Position numbers and translations under genes: made by a program | DNA from: an uncultured Rhodanobacteraceae bacterium | Lineage (GTDB): Bacteria; Pseudomonadota; Gammaproteobacteria; Xanthomonadales; Rhodanobacteraceae | Direction: 5' to 3' | Assembly (NCBI GenBank): GCA_913053815.1 | Contig: CAJXGK010000010.1 | Location: 1-15,367 of the forward strand | DNA length: 15,367 bases | Shown: positions 1 through 7,719 of the stretch, piece by piece | Layout: the number at the start of each line of letters is the position of its first letter | Numbering within the stretch: position 1 is the stretch's first letter | Notes under the pieces: model-generated | Database searches by the model: none | The model's input: only the letters and a program-made list of their open reading frames with translations | Told to the model about the DNA's origin: nothing

Positions 1-101
1 CACAGACGAATCTCCACCACGAGCCCCCAATCAGTGATAGTCCTGACTTGGCGTGCTAGGCACACGTTACAATCTCCCCTGCTCTAACAGGTTGCCAAGC
101 A

Positions 102-884
102 TTGCGCATTGCAGTGAAAGGATTGCTGATTCTGCTGCTGAGCTTATCTTGGGCCGGCGCCAGCCATGCTGTCGAGTCGAGCCGCGATATGCGTTTCCAG
201 CATTATACCTTGGCCCTGATCTGGCAGCCGGGGGCCTGTATGGTCCACGCCAGGCTTGCCGGCCCCGCTTGCGACCTGCGAATTTCGGGGGGAGTGTCCA
301 GTCGGCAGTGGAGCCTGCACGGCCTGTGGCCGAGTATTCCCGATGCACTAAGCCGGCAGGGCATAGCCCCGCCAACTTGGTGGCGTAACGGTTGCTATTT
401 CTTCCCTTCTCAGCAGGCCATTCCTGCTGCTCGAAGTTGTCAAAACCCGGTCTTGGATTTGCAACCCACTGTGCGGGCGCAGCTTGACTTGGCGATGCCG
501 GCGGCACGCAGTGGTCTGGATCGACATGAGTACTATAAGCACGCAGCTTGTTATGGTTTTAAGCAGAACAGCTTCTTCCGTCGAGCACTTAATTTGCTGA
601 AGGTGGTCAATGCCAACGCCTTCACCGCATTCATGCGCCGTCATCGCGGTCGGGTAGTCAACCGGGCTACGCTGCGGCAAGCCTTTCGCAAGGATTTTAG
701 TCTGCTCTCGAGTCAAGCGCTGGAGCTGCGTTGTAGCACGCAACCAGGCAACGGACGTCAGGATGTGCTGGTCCAAGCCTGGATGACCCTTCGTGCCGAT
801 CGCATCAAAGAGTTTCCGGCACCCGAAAGTTTCATGTCTGGGCGTCGTGGCAACTGTGCCGAGTGGATATTTATCGCCCGTTGA
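102..884 (+). CDS. Secreted ribonuclease T2 family protein
   Basis: Endoribonuclease of the T2 family, like E. coli RNase I, which cleaves single-stranded RNA through 2',3'-cyclic phosphates, normally in the periplasm or outside the cell. A signal peptide is visible (positive start, leucine-rich core, cleavage probably after A23 in the ASHA segment). Both family signatures are present: CAS I as WSLHGLWP with catalytic H73, and CAS II as HEYYKHAACY with H142, E143, K146 and H147. Several cysteines (C46, C57, C98, C113, C150) fit an exported disulphide protein. The 260-residue length is normal. The start is the TTG at 102 with AGG about ten bases upstream; GTG at 114 is an alternative, and no in-frame ATG lies between the upstream stop at 57 and the signal peptide. 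A TACAAT -10-like sequence at 68-73 may belong to its promoter. The next gene follows on the same strand after about 100 bases. Confidence 0.9.
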   Translation: MRIAVKGLLILLLSLSWAGASHAVESSRDMRFQHYTLALIWQPGACMVHARLAGPACDLRISGGVSSRQWSLHGLWPSIPDALSRQGIAPPTWWRNGCYFFPSQQAIPAARSCQNPVLDLQPTVRAQLDLAMPAARSGLDRHEYYKHAACYGFKQNSFFRRALNLLKVVNANAFTAFMRRHRGRVVNRATLRQAFRKDFSLLSSQALELRCSTQPGNGRQDVLVQAWMTLRADRIKEFPAPESFMSGRRGNCAEWIFIAR

Positions 885-987
885 GGCAATCTGCGGTGGA
901 CTTGCCAAGGCGCTATGATTGCCTGCATGCTACAAGACGTCACCTGGGGAAGGTGATGGTTCGTGACCTGCAGACGGGGGAGAAGTG

Positions 988-1419
988 ATGCAGAACAATC
1001 CTTTCGCAACGATGCTTGGTTTCGGCTTCGGCATGGCGTTGGTAGCCTTAATCGTGACCGTGTTGATCAGTGCACTGATTTTGATGTGGGCCTTCAGGCT
1101 GGTCGAGAAATCCCATGCCGGTTACGCCAAGGCACTGCTTACCACACTGGCTGGATTCGGGGCTTTATTTGTCACCAATATGGTGCTGATGCTGATGCTG
1201 GGGTGGTGGGGTATTTTAGGGCGTGTCTTGATCTGGGTAGCAGATTTCTTCGTATTTGCTTGGATGGTTCAGTTGTTATTGAAACATAGAGACAGCCTTA
1301 GCTATAGCCGTGCTTGCTTGGTCACCCTGGTGGACTGGGCGATTAACTTTGGCATCGGGCTGGTATTCTTTATTTTACTGATGGCTGTCGGCGTTTCTTT
1401 CATGCACGCAATCGTCTAA
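988..1419 (+). CDS. Small four-helix inner-membrane protein of unknown function
   Basis: A 143-residue protein I do not recognise. Four hydrophobic segments fill most of it, at about residues 10-37, 47-75, 77-98 and 112-140, separated by short polar loops (RLVEKSHAGYAK after the first helix, KHRDSLSYSRA after the third). No catalytic motif is apparent. The ATG at 988 is chosen over the GTG three bases earlier because GGGGGAG ends five bases upstream of it, a strong ribosome binding site. It follows the T2 ribonuclease gene on the same strand with a 103-base gap that shows no clear terminator, so the two could be co-transcribed, but nothing else links their functions. It converges with the Mpo1-like gene at 1509. 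Confidence 0.75.
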   Translation: MQNNPFATMLGFGFGMALVALIVTVLISALILMWAFRLVEKSHAGYAKALLTTLAGFGALFVTNMVLMLMLGWWGILGRVLIWVADFFVFAWMVQLLLKHRDSLSYSRACLVTLVDWAINFGIGLVFFILLMAVGVSFMHAIV

Positions 1420-1492
1420 ACGACCCCTCCGTCATCAACCCGGCGTTGCGGATCGGTCAATAAGTCCGGCCCATTCGAATGCAACGGGATAG

Positions 1493-1509
1493 AGCCGCCC
1501 GAGGCGGCT
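1493..1509. terminator. GC-rich hairpin between convergent genes (possible terminator)
   Basis: A perfect 7-bp stem, AGCCGCC and GGCGGCT, with a 3-base CGA loop sits where the plus-strand membrane protein gene and the minus-strand Mpo1-like gene converge; its last base overlaps the stop codon of the latter. Neither strand has a T-run after it, so it is not a canonical intrinsic terminator. It may still slow polymerase or protect 3' ends. Confidence 0.35.
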
Positions 1510-1973
1510 TACCCGTTGAGGCCGACATACCGAAGCAGCTTGCTGAGAAACCAAGCGGGACCGATTAGCAGGTAGGTCAGATGAGTCAAAAATGAGGGCT
1601 GCCGACCTTCAATCGTATGGCCGATGAACTGGCCAAGCCAGGTAGCTAAGAACACGATTCCAGCCAGCTTGGCCAGCGCCACCGCACCCAATGGGCGATA
1701 CAGTATTTCGGTGAGTCCACCCAACAATACCAAGACGATAAGCATGGCCAGGCCCATGCGTCGCGATAGTCGCCAGTAGAAGTTGAAGGCAAAGAACATC
1801 ACAACTGCCGCCCACAAGCCATTTCGGCCAATCATGGACGGCACCGGCAGAGCCCAGAGCAAGGCGATCACGCTCCACAAGAGCAACGGTACGCAAACCC
1901 AATGGATGGTGCGGTTGACAGGGTGGCGGTGGTCGTTGCCATACCGGTCAAACCAAGCATCGAGCGTGCGCAT
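1509..1973 (-). CDS. Mpo1-like (DUF962) membrane protein
   Basis: Resembles the Mpo1-like/DUF962 family. Yeast Mpo1 is an iron-dependent dioxygenase that shortens 2-hydroxy fatty acids; the role of bacterial members is less clear. The N-terminal histidine cluster (H15, H17 and H24 in the GNDHRHPVNRTIHW segment) and the later WLGQFIGHTIEGRQPSF block (H119, E122) are the conserved positions expected to hold the metal. Hydrophobic segments lie at about 25-45, 52-66, 74-88, 97-113 and 129-146. The ATG at 1973 gives 154 residues, typical for the family, and is preceded by an AGAGGAG ribosome binding site; a start 48 bases further upstream would add residues that do not look like the family. The 243 bases between it and purC upstream contain nothing I can identify. 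Confidence 0.8.
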   Translation of the reverse strand: MRTLDAWFDRYGNDHRHPVNRTIHWVCVPLLLWSVIALLWALPVPSMIGRNGLWAAVVMFFAFNFYWRLSRRMGLAMLIVLVLLGGLTEILYRPLGAVALAKLAGIVFLATWLGQFIGHTIEGRQPSFLTHLTYLLIGPAWFLSKLLRYVGLNG

Positions 1974-2216
1974 CGTGGGCTCTCCTCTGCGGTCACTCAA
2001 GATTAACCGATTCGTTAGCACCTGCCACCCTGCGGGCCTCGTTTCCCGTCACGTACCGCCGCACAGGAAGATCTGTTTGGATCGGATTCAAGAGGAAGTT
2101 TGAACTCGACCACGGGATGACTCAAAGGCCCATTGATATTTATCGTCGTCTCTATCGTGGCAACGCGATGGGTGGCTGCGGCCGGCCGGAACCCAGACCC
2201 ATGTCCCCGGATATGT

Positions 2217-3113
2217 TCAGGTTACGGTCAACCCGGTCAGCCGCTGCAGAGCTTCAGCATACTTGGCTTGGGTGGCGGTAATAATGGCCGCAGGCAGACG
2301 CGGTCCGGGCGCTTGTTTATCCCAGTCAAGAGTCTCCAAGTAATTGCGTACGAACTGTTTGTCGAAGCTTGGCGGGCTGCTACCCACCCGGTATTGGTCG
2401 GCCGGCCAGAAACGCGAGGAGTCCGGGGTGAGCATTTCATCCATAACGTAGAGGTGGCCATCCGGATCAGTACCGAATTCAAGTTTGGTGTCGGCGATAA
2501 GCAGGCCACGTTGGGCCGCATGGGCAGCCGCATGCCGATAGATCGTCAGGGTCGCTGTGCGGATTTGTTCGGCCAGCTCCGAGCCGAGCATCTCGACCAT
2601 GCGATCGAAGCTGATGTTCTCGTCGTGCTGTCCCAGGGCCGCCTTGGTTGAGGGGGTGAATAGCGGTTCATGCAGTGACTCAGCCTGATGCAGGCCCGCT
2701 GCCAGGCGTATTCCGCCGATGCGGCCGGTAGCCTGGTAATCCTTCCAGCCTGAGCCAGCCAGATAGCCGCGGGCGATAGCCTCCACCGGCACGGGTTGCA
2801 GACGCCGGGTTACGACGGCACGCTGGGCGTATTGCGACACGTCAACGGTACTTGGAAGCACCTGCTCGACCGGAATGCTGGTGAGGTGATTGGGAAATAG
2901 GTGGGCGGTATGGGTGAACCAGAAGTTGGAGATCTGGGTCAGGGTTTCACCTTTACCGGGAATGGCATCGGGCAAAACCACATCGAAAGCCGACAGCCGA
3001 TCGCTGGCCACTATGAGCAAATGCTCGTCGGGCAAGGCATACACATCACGCACCTTACCTCGGTACAAAAGTTTCAGGCCAGGCAGGTCGGATTGAACCA
3101 GCAGAGTGGGCAC
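2217..3113 (-). CDS. purC: Phosphoribosylaminoimidazole-succinocarboxamide synthase (SAICAR synthetase)
   Basis: Catalyses the ATP-dependent joining of CAIR and L-aspartate to give SAICAR in de novo purine synthesis, in the cytoplasm. The family pattern is complete: YRGKVRDVY for nucleotide binding near the N-terminus, [49 protein letters not shown] and the [12 protein letters not shown] block. About 298 residues is the length of the longer proteobacterial and yeast-like form. The start is uncertain: GTG at 3113 gives an N-terminus ([12 protein letters not shown]) like that remembered for Xanthomonas PurC, while GTG at 3137 would add eight residues. A TACACT -10-like sequence at 3145-3150 would start transcription almost on the upstream GTG, which favours 3113. 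No strong ribosome binding site is seen for either. No other purine genes are nearby. Confidence 0.93.
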   Translation of the reverse strand: MPTLLVQSDLPGLKLLYRGKVRDVYALPDEHLLIVASDRLSAFDVVLPDAIPGKGETLTQISNFWFTHTAHLFPNHLTSIPVEQVLPSTVDVSQYAQRAVVTRRLQPVPVEAIARGYLAGSGWKDYQATGRIGGIRLAAGLHQAESLHEPLFTPSTKAALGQHDENISFDRMVEMLGSELAEQIRTATLTIYRHAAAHAAQRGLLIADTKLEFGTDPDGHLYVMDEMLTPDSSRFWPADQYRVGSSPPSFDKQFVRNYLETLDWDKQAPGPRLPAAIITATQAKYAEALQRLTGLTVT

Positions 3114-3408
3114 GAAGGGAATTCCCGCTGAAAACACCTTTGTTAGTGTAGCGCTTTATGTTGTTTAAACCGGCTAATTCAGAGAGCGTCTGGCACGGAT
3201 AACTTTCTGCAAGAGGTTGTCGGATGGGGCGATCCAGATGACAGGCTTCGGAGATTCGCTGCGGAACGCCGGGCGCCCAAACCGCTCGCTACGGGCTTCC
3301 AAGACACCCTTATGGACCAGCACCTTATATTAGTGGGAATCTCTATAAACCCCCAAGCCCTCTATTTTCTGTTAAAATACTGTCTAATCAACATGTTGTG
3401 TGAACGTC

Positions 3409-3654
3409 ATGCTCATGAAGAGTCTATTCGCCAGCGAAGCGGTAGTCGTCCATGGAAAACATCTTAAATGATTCAGTGTTGTGGGTCTGTATAAGAAAAG
3501 ATACGGCAAACACACTATATGGAAAACTTCAGTTCCCAACCTCATCCGCCAACTGGCAGAACGATATGGGACTCCTCGTCACATCGTAGCGAACGGCTTG
3601 AGTACAAGACGCCCCGGAGCGAATCTTCGAAACATTGCTGACGGAGAGGGATGA
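3409..3654 (+). pseudogene. Possible gene remnant with one in-frame stop
   Basis: Reading from ATG at 3409, 20 codons (beginning MLMKSLFASEAVVVHGKHLK) lead to a TGA at 3469, after which the same frame stays open for another 60 codons to the TGA at 3652. The downstream part has a plausible protein composition (for example KRYGKHTIWKTSVPNLIRQL and AERYGTPRHIV). I do not recognise a family. It could be a small gene inactivated by a nonsense mutation or a chance open stretch; no good ribosome binding site precedes it. A different frame over the same bases encodes a 45-residue open stretch from 3454, which weakens the case. Confidence 0.22.
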
Positions 3655-3912
3655 ATGAGGGTGCAATACGGCAACAGGACTGGGAGGCAGATTTTCCGAG
3701 GTGTCCTATACTGTGCAAAGCGTCACGTGTTCTTTGGACAGATCCTCTACTGAAAGAGTAGAAATTTTTCTCAGAGCCATTGTCGTACTGGAATTATAGA
3801 GCTGTATAAGCTTATCGCCCTGCGTCACACAGGCCATTTATACTTCCGGAGAATCAGGGCAGGGCCAGAAAGATGGTGGCGGCCTTCTCACACCGGCATG
3901 CCGTCAAATAAT

Positions 3913-3940
3913 CTGCCTGCCTGCCTGCCTGCCTGCCTGC
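3913..3940. repeat. Tetranucleotide microsatellite (CTGC)7
   Basis: Seven perfect head-to-tail copies of CTGC. The tract lies about 160 bases upstream of the exported protein gene at 4104. Perfect tetranucleotide tracts of this length are prone to slippage during replication. It falls inside no gene I accept, though a 21-codon frame from ATG 3898 runs through it and a different frame beyond the repeat stays open to about position 4040. Confidence 0.95.
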
Positions 3941-4103
3941 ACTATGCTACGCCTCGTAAGGCTGGAGTGACCTGGATTAACTTGCCAAAATTCCGTACCA
4001 TCTCGGCTACTTGTGTTTATCGTGATCGGCGTTATGGGTAGGTTTTTTGTGACTGGCTTGCTTCTGTACATATTTCATAGCTTTCTGTGCTGTTGTTCAA
4101 CCC

Positions 4104-5102
4104 ATGAAAACTTCCTGTAAGATTTTCTTCTCCGTTTTGCTGTCCGGTTTGTTGTTCGCGGGTCCGGCTGGTAGTACCAGCATGTCAAGCAGCCTGCTGG
4201 CACGGTTTCAACACGAGCTGGTTAGTCATGCTGCATTGCACCACCAACCACTGCAACTGACGGCCGCTGCGATTCTTGCCCGATCGGTTTCTGGCATGCC
4301 CTCGGTATTACGATATTCAACTCTGTTGCACCGGGCTCAAGAACGAGCTTTTGCAGGTCCTGCTGTCACCTGGGCAGCACTCGGTGATTGCGGAGATCGC
4401 CAAAATCTCAGTGATTGTATCAACATTGCGGCCCTGCAACACCTTGAGCAACAGGCCCCCGACAATGCTGCAATCTGGCTGCTGGCTTTTGACCATGCCT
4501 CCCAAGCTGATGACCTGGCGGGCCAAGAACATTTTCTGCACCGCGCAGCCGACGCAACTGTGTTTCGTACCTATTATGCTACTCTGCTGCAAGCACTTAT
4601 CCGTACTGTAGCCGCTCAGCTCATGCCGCCCGATGTGGTGCACTCGATCAGCGGTAGGCAGGGCAATGCCCCAGCCGCCATTTATCTTTTGGCAGCAGGC
4701 AATCTCATGTATCTACCGACGCCTGCTCTGGCGCCGCCGTTCGCTTTCTGCACCGAACATAGCCAGCTTCGTGGTGTTTGTCTTCGTCTCGCCAAGAATC
4801 TCATCCGCGGTGATACGGTCACCGCCCGTGCCGCAGGCCTTGCTTTGACCCAACGTCTTACTGACAACCCCGCTCAGCGCCAATGGGCTGCCAGGCAACA
4901 GCGTGCCTTGGCCTGGCGGACCCAGCAGTTTTCTGGTTTGGTCTTGCGTGCCCGTCACGATGTCCGAATCGCACAAATACTGCTTGGACTTGCCCGGCAA
5001 GGTGACACCGAAAACAACATCCAACAAGCCTTATTGCGTAAAATGAATAGAGCCCTCAATCCCCCCGGTAACTGGAACCCGGATGGCCTCAGCAAGAACT
5101 GA
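4104..5102 (+). CDS. Exported protein of unknown function with two cysteine pairs
   Basis: A 332-residue protein I cannot place in a named family. The N-terminus is a clear signal peptide (K2 and K6, then a hydrophobic core to about residue 19 and small residues at PAGSTS), so it should reach the periplasm; no lipobox is seen. The mature part is rich in alanine, leucine and glutamine and looks mostly helical. The segment around residues 106-152 (NIAALQHLEQQAPDNAAIWL, then LAFDHASQADDLAGQEHFL) reads like degenerate TPR-type helical hairpins. Four cysteines occur as two close pairs, C96/C105 and C216/C226, suggesting disulphides. The start is supported by the signal peptide, not by a ribosome binding site, which is weak. 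It stands alone between two gene-poor stretches, downstream of a CTGC repeat. Confidence 0.75.
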   Translation: MKTSCKIFFSVLLSGLLFAGPAGSTSMSSSLLARFQHELVSHAALHHQPLQLTAAAILARSVSGMPSVLRYSTLLHRAQERAFAGPAVTWAALGDCGDRQNLSDCINIAALQHLEQQAPDNAAIWLLAFDHASQADDLAGQEHFLHRAADATVFRTYYATLLQALIRTVAAQLMPPDVVHSISGRQGNAPAAIYLLAAGNLMYLPTPALAPPFAFCTEHSQLRGVCLRLAKNLIRGDTVTARAAGLALTQRLTDNPAQRQWAARQQRALAWRTQQFSGLVLRARHDVRIAQILLGLARQGDTENNIQQALLRKMNRALNPPGNWNPDGLSKN

Positions 5103-5325
5103 AATGACCAACCATTACGGTCCATGCACTGGCCCCTTCCGAAACTTTGACGCCACTCGTAGCATAATCAGGTTCATCAGGAAACTGTACAAGCGCCTGG
5201 TTTTTGTTAAGACTTTTAAAGCTGAAGGCACGTAAAAAACTCTGTTCCTGCGGGCTTCAATTTTAAATAGTTGCCGGGATATAGTCCGGCCCTAAGCTTT
5301 GCAGGAATGGCAATGGTTTTGATAA
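5103..5325. other. Intergenic stretch with a small palindrome
   Basis: No gene is seen. The only structure noted is GCCGG-GATATAGT-CCGGC at 5271-5288, a 5-bp stem with an 8-base loop and no following T-run, so it is a poor terminator. The rest shows no repeats or RNA gene that I can recognise. Confidence 0.5.
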
Positions 5326-5711
5326 ATGGCCCCATATGGCATGCTTACCCATAGGTCTTATCGAATTCTGCTACGACATTATGTGCAAGCTCTGCAGGCC
5401 GAGACCGGCCAAGCTGATCTAGAGTGGGCCTTGAGTCCAGCCGGCCTGTTGCCATGCGAACGGTTACGGCAACATTATAGGGCGCTACGCCCGGCACACT
5501 GCTGCAATGGCTGCAGACCTACCAAGATGAATCCCTGCTAGCCTATACCCTTATACTTGTAGTATTCAGAATCCGGAGGAGCCTGGTATGTTTCGCCATG
5601 GGCCTTATGAAGCAGCCCAATACCCTGCATAGCGATCTTTCGTTCACCCAGTGTTCTTTAGATTTGCTTTACTTACCCCTACGGGTCCCTCGATATGATT
5701 CTGCCATTTAA
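5326..5711 (+). pseudogene. Probable frameshifted small gene upstream of the phosphopantetheinyl transferase
   Basis: One frame runs from ATG 5326 with protein-like composition (MLTHRSYRILLRHYVQAL, then GQADLEWALSPAGLLPCERL and RQHYRALRP). It then turns into a cysteine-rich tail and stops at 5539-5541. A second frame opens just after a TAG at 5478 and continues with TPGTLLQWLQTYQDESLLAY, staying open to a TAA at 5709-5711. The switch would fall near 5481-5495. Joined, the two parts give about 128 codons ending 17 bases inside the following gene, the kind of overlap seen in operons. The last 40 residues look less gene-like. I do not recognise the family. Alternatives are a sequencing error, or a short intact 71-codon gene ending at 5541. 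Confidence 0.4.
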
Positions 5712-6303
5712 TTGGGATCGACGCATTCATATATGGACCCTATTACAGTCCTCCGAACAACCGGATGCGCGTCTGCAAAGCTACCTCTCAACATGTTTGG
5801 GTCTGCCTCCAGAGACTCTATCATTACATCGCGATGAACATGGCAAGCCGTATCTTTTACCACCCTATGCTTGGCTGCGATTCAGCTTGAGTCATAGTAA
5901 AGGCCGAGCCATGTTGGTTGCGGCTCGCGATGTCACGCCCGGGGTAGATATTGAGAATCTCTCTCGCAAGTTACGCGTACGAGCCCTAGCCGAACGTTTT
6001 TTTACTCCTGCCGAATCGTTGGCTCTACAACAGTGTTCACCCGCAACGCGTAAAGCTTCTTTTTTACAACTATGGTGTCACAAAGAGGCGGTGCTCAAAG
6101 CCCACGGAGTCGGAATCGCCTTCGGGTTACAAAGAATTGATTTTCTATGGCAACCAACAACCTGGATACCCGCTACTTTCAATCCGGCGATCGGCTCCGC
6201 CGCCGACTGGCAGGTACACGATCTAGCGCTCGGTCTGGACTGGGTAGGCTGTATCGCTTGGCGAGGACCTCCTCGCATAATGATCCTGCATCAAGGGCTA
6301 TGA
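5695..6303 (+). CDS. 4'-phosphopantetheinyl transferase (Sfp/AcpT-like)
   Basis: Transfers the phosphopantetheine arm of coenzyme A to a serine of a carrier protein (fatty acid, polyketide, aryl-polyene or peptide synthase type). The family signatures are in order: FSLSHS at 63-68, the magnesium-binding GVDIE at 83-87 (D85, E87), and the WCHKEAVLKAHG block at 127-138 with E131 and K135. The 202-residue length is closer to the AcpT/HetI group than to the very short AcpS. The ATG at 5695 is the only reasonable start because the frame is closed by a TAG about 40 bases upstream; its ribosome binding site is weak, consistent with translation linked to the upstream reading frame that overlaps it. 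A strong terminator follows. The carrier protein it serves is not in this window. Confidence 0.88.
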   Translation: MILPFNWDRRIHIWTLLQSSEQPDARLQSYLSTCLGLPPETLSLHRDEHGKPYLLPPYAWLRFSLSHSKGRAMLVAARDVTPGVDIENLSRKLRVRALAERFFTPAESLALQQCSPATRKASFLQLWCHKEAVLKAHGVGIAFGLQRIDFLWQPTTWIPATFNPAIGSAADWQVHDLALGLDWVGCIAWRGPPRIMILHQGL

Positions 6304-6402
6304 TATGCAACAGGAACTTTTGACTGGCAACTGTTGTCTTACTAGTACATCTCCTACCGTTATCGATGCATAAATATTGTTGCTTTAGACTAACGGTTTT
6401 TC

Positions 6403-6427
6403 AAGCGCACTACGGTGCGCTTTTTTT
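6403..6427 (+). terminator. Intrinsic terminator after the phosphopantetheinyl transferase gene
   Basis: A perfect 8-bp stem, AAGCGCAC and GTGCGCTT, with a TACG loop runs straight into a T-run, the classical rho-independent form for the plus strand. It separates the transferase gene from pdxJ, so pdxJ probably needs its own promoter in the roughly 40 bases that follow or depends on read-through. Confidence 0.9.
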
Positions 6428-6466
6428 CTATCACTTTCTCCTTGAATCTCAATCCGTTCAATACTC

Positions 6467-7213
6467 ATGACTGTACTTAGCGTCAACGTCAACAAGATTG
6501 CTGTTTTACGCAACTCGCGTGGTGGTCATGAACCCGACGTGCTCAAAGCCGCCGAGACCTGTCTTCGTGCCGGTGCCCAGGGCATCACGGTACATCCTCG
6601 ACCAGATCTACGTCATATCCGGCCCGATGATGTCAAGGCGCTCGCCGGAATAAGCGATTCTCGTTCTACATTCAATATCGAAGGGAACCCGTTTGCACCA
6701 CCACACGGGGCGTATCCTGGGCTGCTTGCCCTGCTTGAGCAACATCAACCCACTCAGGCCACTCTGGTCCCCGACTCCCAAGCCCAGCTCACCTCCGACC
6801 ATGGATTCGATCCATCGCTGGATGCCTCACGTCTTGCCCCGCTCGTCAAGACCATCCACTCCTTTGGCTGTCGGGTATCTCTTTTTGTGGACCCGGGCTG
6901 TGTGGATCTCGGTGCCTTCCGTGACATCGGCGTTGACCGGATTGAAGTTTATACCGGACCCTACGCCGAGCAGTTTACCTGTGGCATTATCGGCTCAGCT
7001 CTCGACGCCTGTCATCGCACTGCAACGACTGCCCGTCAGTTCGGCTTAAGTGTTAATGCCGGCCATGATCTGAACCAACAAAACCTGCCCGTGTTGCAAC
7101 GAGCCATACCTTGGATCGCTGAAGTCTCTATCGGTCATGCCCTCATCGCAGAGGCCCTATATGCGGGGCTTTCAGTAACGGTAAGTAACTACGTACGACT
7201 CTGCAATAGATAA
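6467..7213 (+). CDS. pdxJ: Pyridoxine 5'-phosphate synthase
   Basis: Condenses 3-amino-2-oxopropyl phosphate (1-amino-3-hydroxyacetone phosphate) with deoxyxylulose 5-phosphate to make pyridoxine 5'-phosphate, the last ring-forming step of the DXP-dependent vitamin B6 pathway; cytoplasmic TIM-barrel enzyme. Visible motifs are VNVNKIAVLRNSR at 6-18, GITVHPRPDLRHIR at 39-52 with H43, FNIEGNP with E72, the phosphate-binding RIEVYTGPYA region at 158-167, VNAGHDLN with H200, and the C-terminal EVSIGHALIAEALY. H43, E72 and H200 match the known catalytic residues. The 248-residue length is usual. The ATG at 6467 fits the family N-terminus, although the ribosome binding site is poor. It converges with the exbD gene at 7285. 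Confidence 0.96.
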   Translation: MTVLSVNVNKIAVLRNSRGGHEPDVLKAAETCLRAGAQGITVHPRPDLRHIRPDDVKALAGISDSRSTFNIEGNPFAPPHGAYPGLLALLEQHQPTQATLVPDSQAQLTSDHGFDPSLDASRLAPLVKTIHSFGCRVSLFVDPGCVDLGAFRDIGVDRIEVYTGPYAEQFTCGIIGSALDACHRTATTARQFGLSVNAGHDLNQQNLPVLQRAIPWIAEVSIGHALIAEALYAGLSVTVSNYVRLCNR

Positions 7214-7225
7214 AATCTAACACAC

Positions 7226-7273
7226 AAAAACCCGGCGTCTCAACACGCAACGTTTGCTGCACCAGGTAGCCGG
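7226..7273 (-). terminator. Possible terminator of the ton/exb cluster
   Basis: On the minus strand, just after the second exbD, CCGGC and GCCGG can pair across a roughly 32-base loop that itself contains a GCAA/TTGC hairpin, followed by GTTTTTG. The T-run is suitable but the outer stem is short and the loop long, so this is only a candidate. The 71-base gap between the convergent genes has nothing better. Confidence 0.35.
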
Positions 7274-7284
7274 TAAGCAACCGT

Positions 7285-7698
7285 TTACTGCTGGTCGATA
7301 TTTAGGAAACCAATTTTAGTCATTCCTGCACTTTTTGCATCAGATAGTACTAGCGCCACATCCTGATACTGGGTGTTATCGGCCGCTTGGACCTGCAATT
7401 CAGGCTGTGGGGAACGTTGTGCGGAGACGGCCAGCTGAGCCTGAAGCTCAACCGTGGTTATCGCCTGACCGTTCCAGTACAACATTCCATCTGCCGACAC
7501 CCTAAGCCGGATTGGCTCCGGTGGATTCTTTGGAGGGGTTACATTGGGGTTGGGCTGAGGTAAATCGATGGTCACCCGGTGGGTCATCAGCGGTGCCGTG
7601 ATCATAAAAATAATCAGCAATACCAGCATCACGTCCACCAGGGGTGTGACATTGATATCGGCCATCGGCCCGCCGCCACTATTGCTTGAAAATGCCAT
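7285..7698 (-). CDS. exbD2: ExbD-type proton-channel subunit (second copy)
   Basis: Partner of ExbB in the inner-membrane motor that powers TonB. It has one N-terminal membrane helix (about 17-37) containing the INVTPLVDVMLVLLIIFM motif with the essential aspartate at D22, and a periplasmic domain of about 95 residues. Length is 137, as expected. GAGGT lies upstream of the ATG at a suitable distance. It follows the first exbD by 21 bases and shares its start (MAFS-NSGG) and helix, so the pair is a local duplication; their periplasmic domains differ clearly. In Xanthomonas a second ExbD encoded in the equivalent place has a specialised role, reported from memory. Confidence 0.93.
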   Translation of the reverse strand: MAFSSNSGGGPMADINVTPLVDVMLVLLIIFMITAPLMTHRVTIDLPQPNPNVTPPKNPPEPIRLRVSADGMLYWNGQAITTVELQAQLAVSAQRSPQPELQVQAADNTQYQDVALVLSDAKSAGMTKIGFLNIDQQ

Positions 7699-7719
7699 AT
7701 CGAAACTACCTCGGGACGT

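Larger units (their letters stand above)
3138..4103. other. Gene-poor 1-kb region between purC and the exported protein gene
   Basis: No intact gene of convincing length is present on either strand. It holds a candidate purC -10 element on the minus strand at 3145-3150, a coding-like stretch broken by one stop at 3409-3654, a small hairpin at 3746-3762 (TCTACT, GAAAG loop, AGTAGA) followed by AATTTTTC that resembles a weak plus-strand terminator, and a CTGC tetranucleotide repeat at 3913-3940. The leader of the gene at 4104 must lie at its right end. The most likely reading is decayed coding sequence plus regulatory DNA. Confidence 0.6.

Noticed and set aside
3725..3735. CACGTG core as a possible third parS
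   Set aside because: The flanks (GCGT before, TTCT after) do not match the GTT/AAC arms needed for parS.
3138..4103. Search for a transposase, tRNA, CRISPR array or known riboswitch in the gene-poor kilobase
   Set aside because: No terminal inverted repeats, T-loop consensus, regularly spaced repeats or recognised aptamer pattern were seen; only the CTGC tract and a weak hairpin stand out.
5588..5632. A 14-codon open frame preceded by a strong GGAGGAG ribosome binding site
   Set aside because: Too short to support as a gene, and it lies in another frame inside the probable frameshifted gene. The SD-like match may be chance; kept only as a note.
6320..6348. TTGACT with a 17-base spacer to TAGTAC as a promoter
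   Set aside because: The -10 matches poorly and the element lies upstream of the strong terminator at 6403, so it would not drive pdxJ efficiently.
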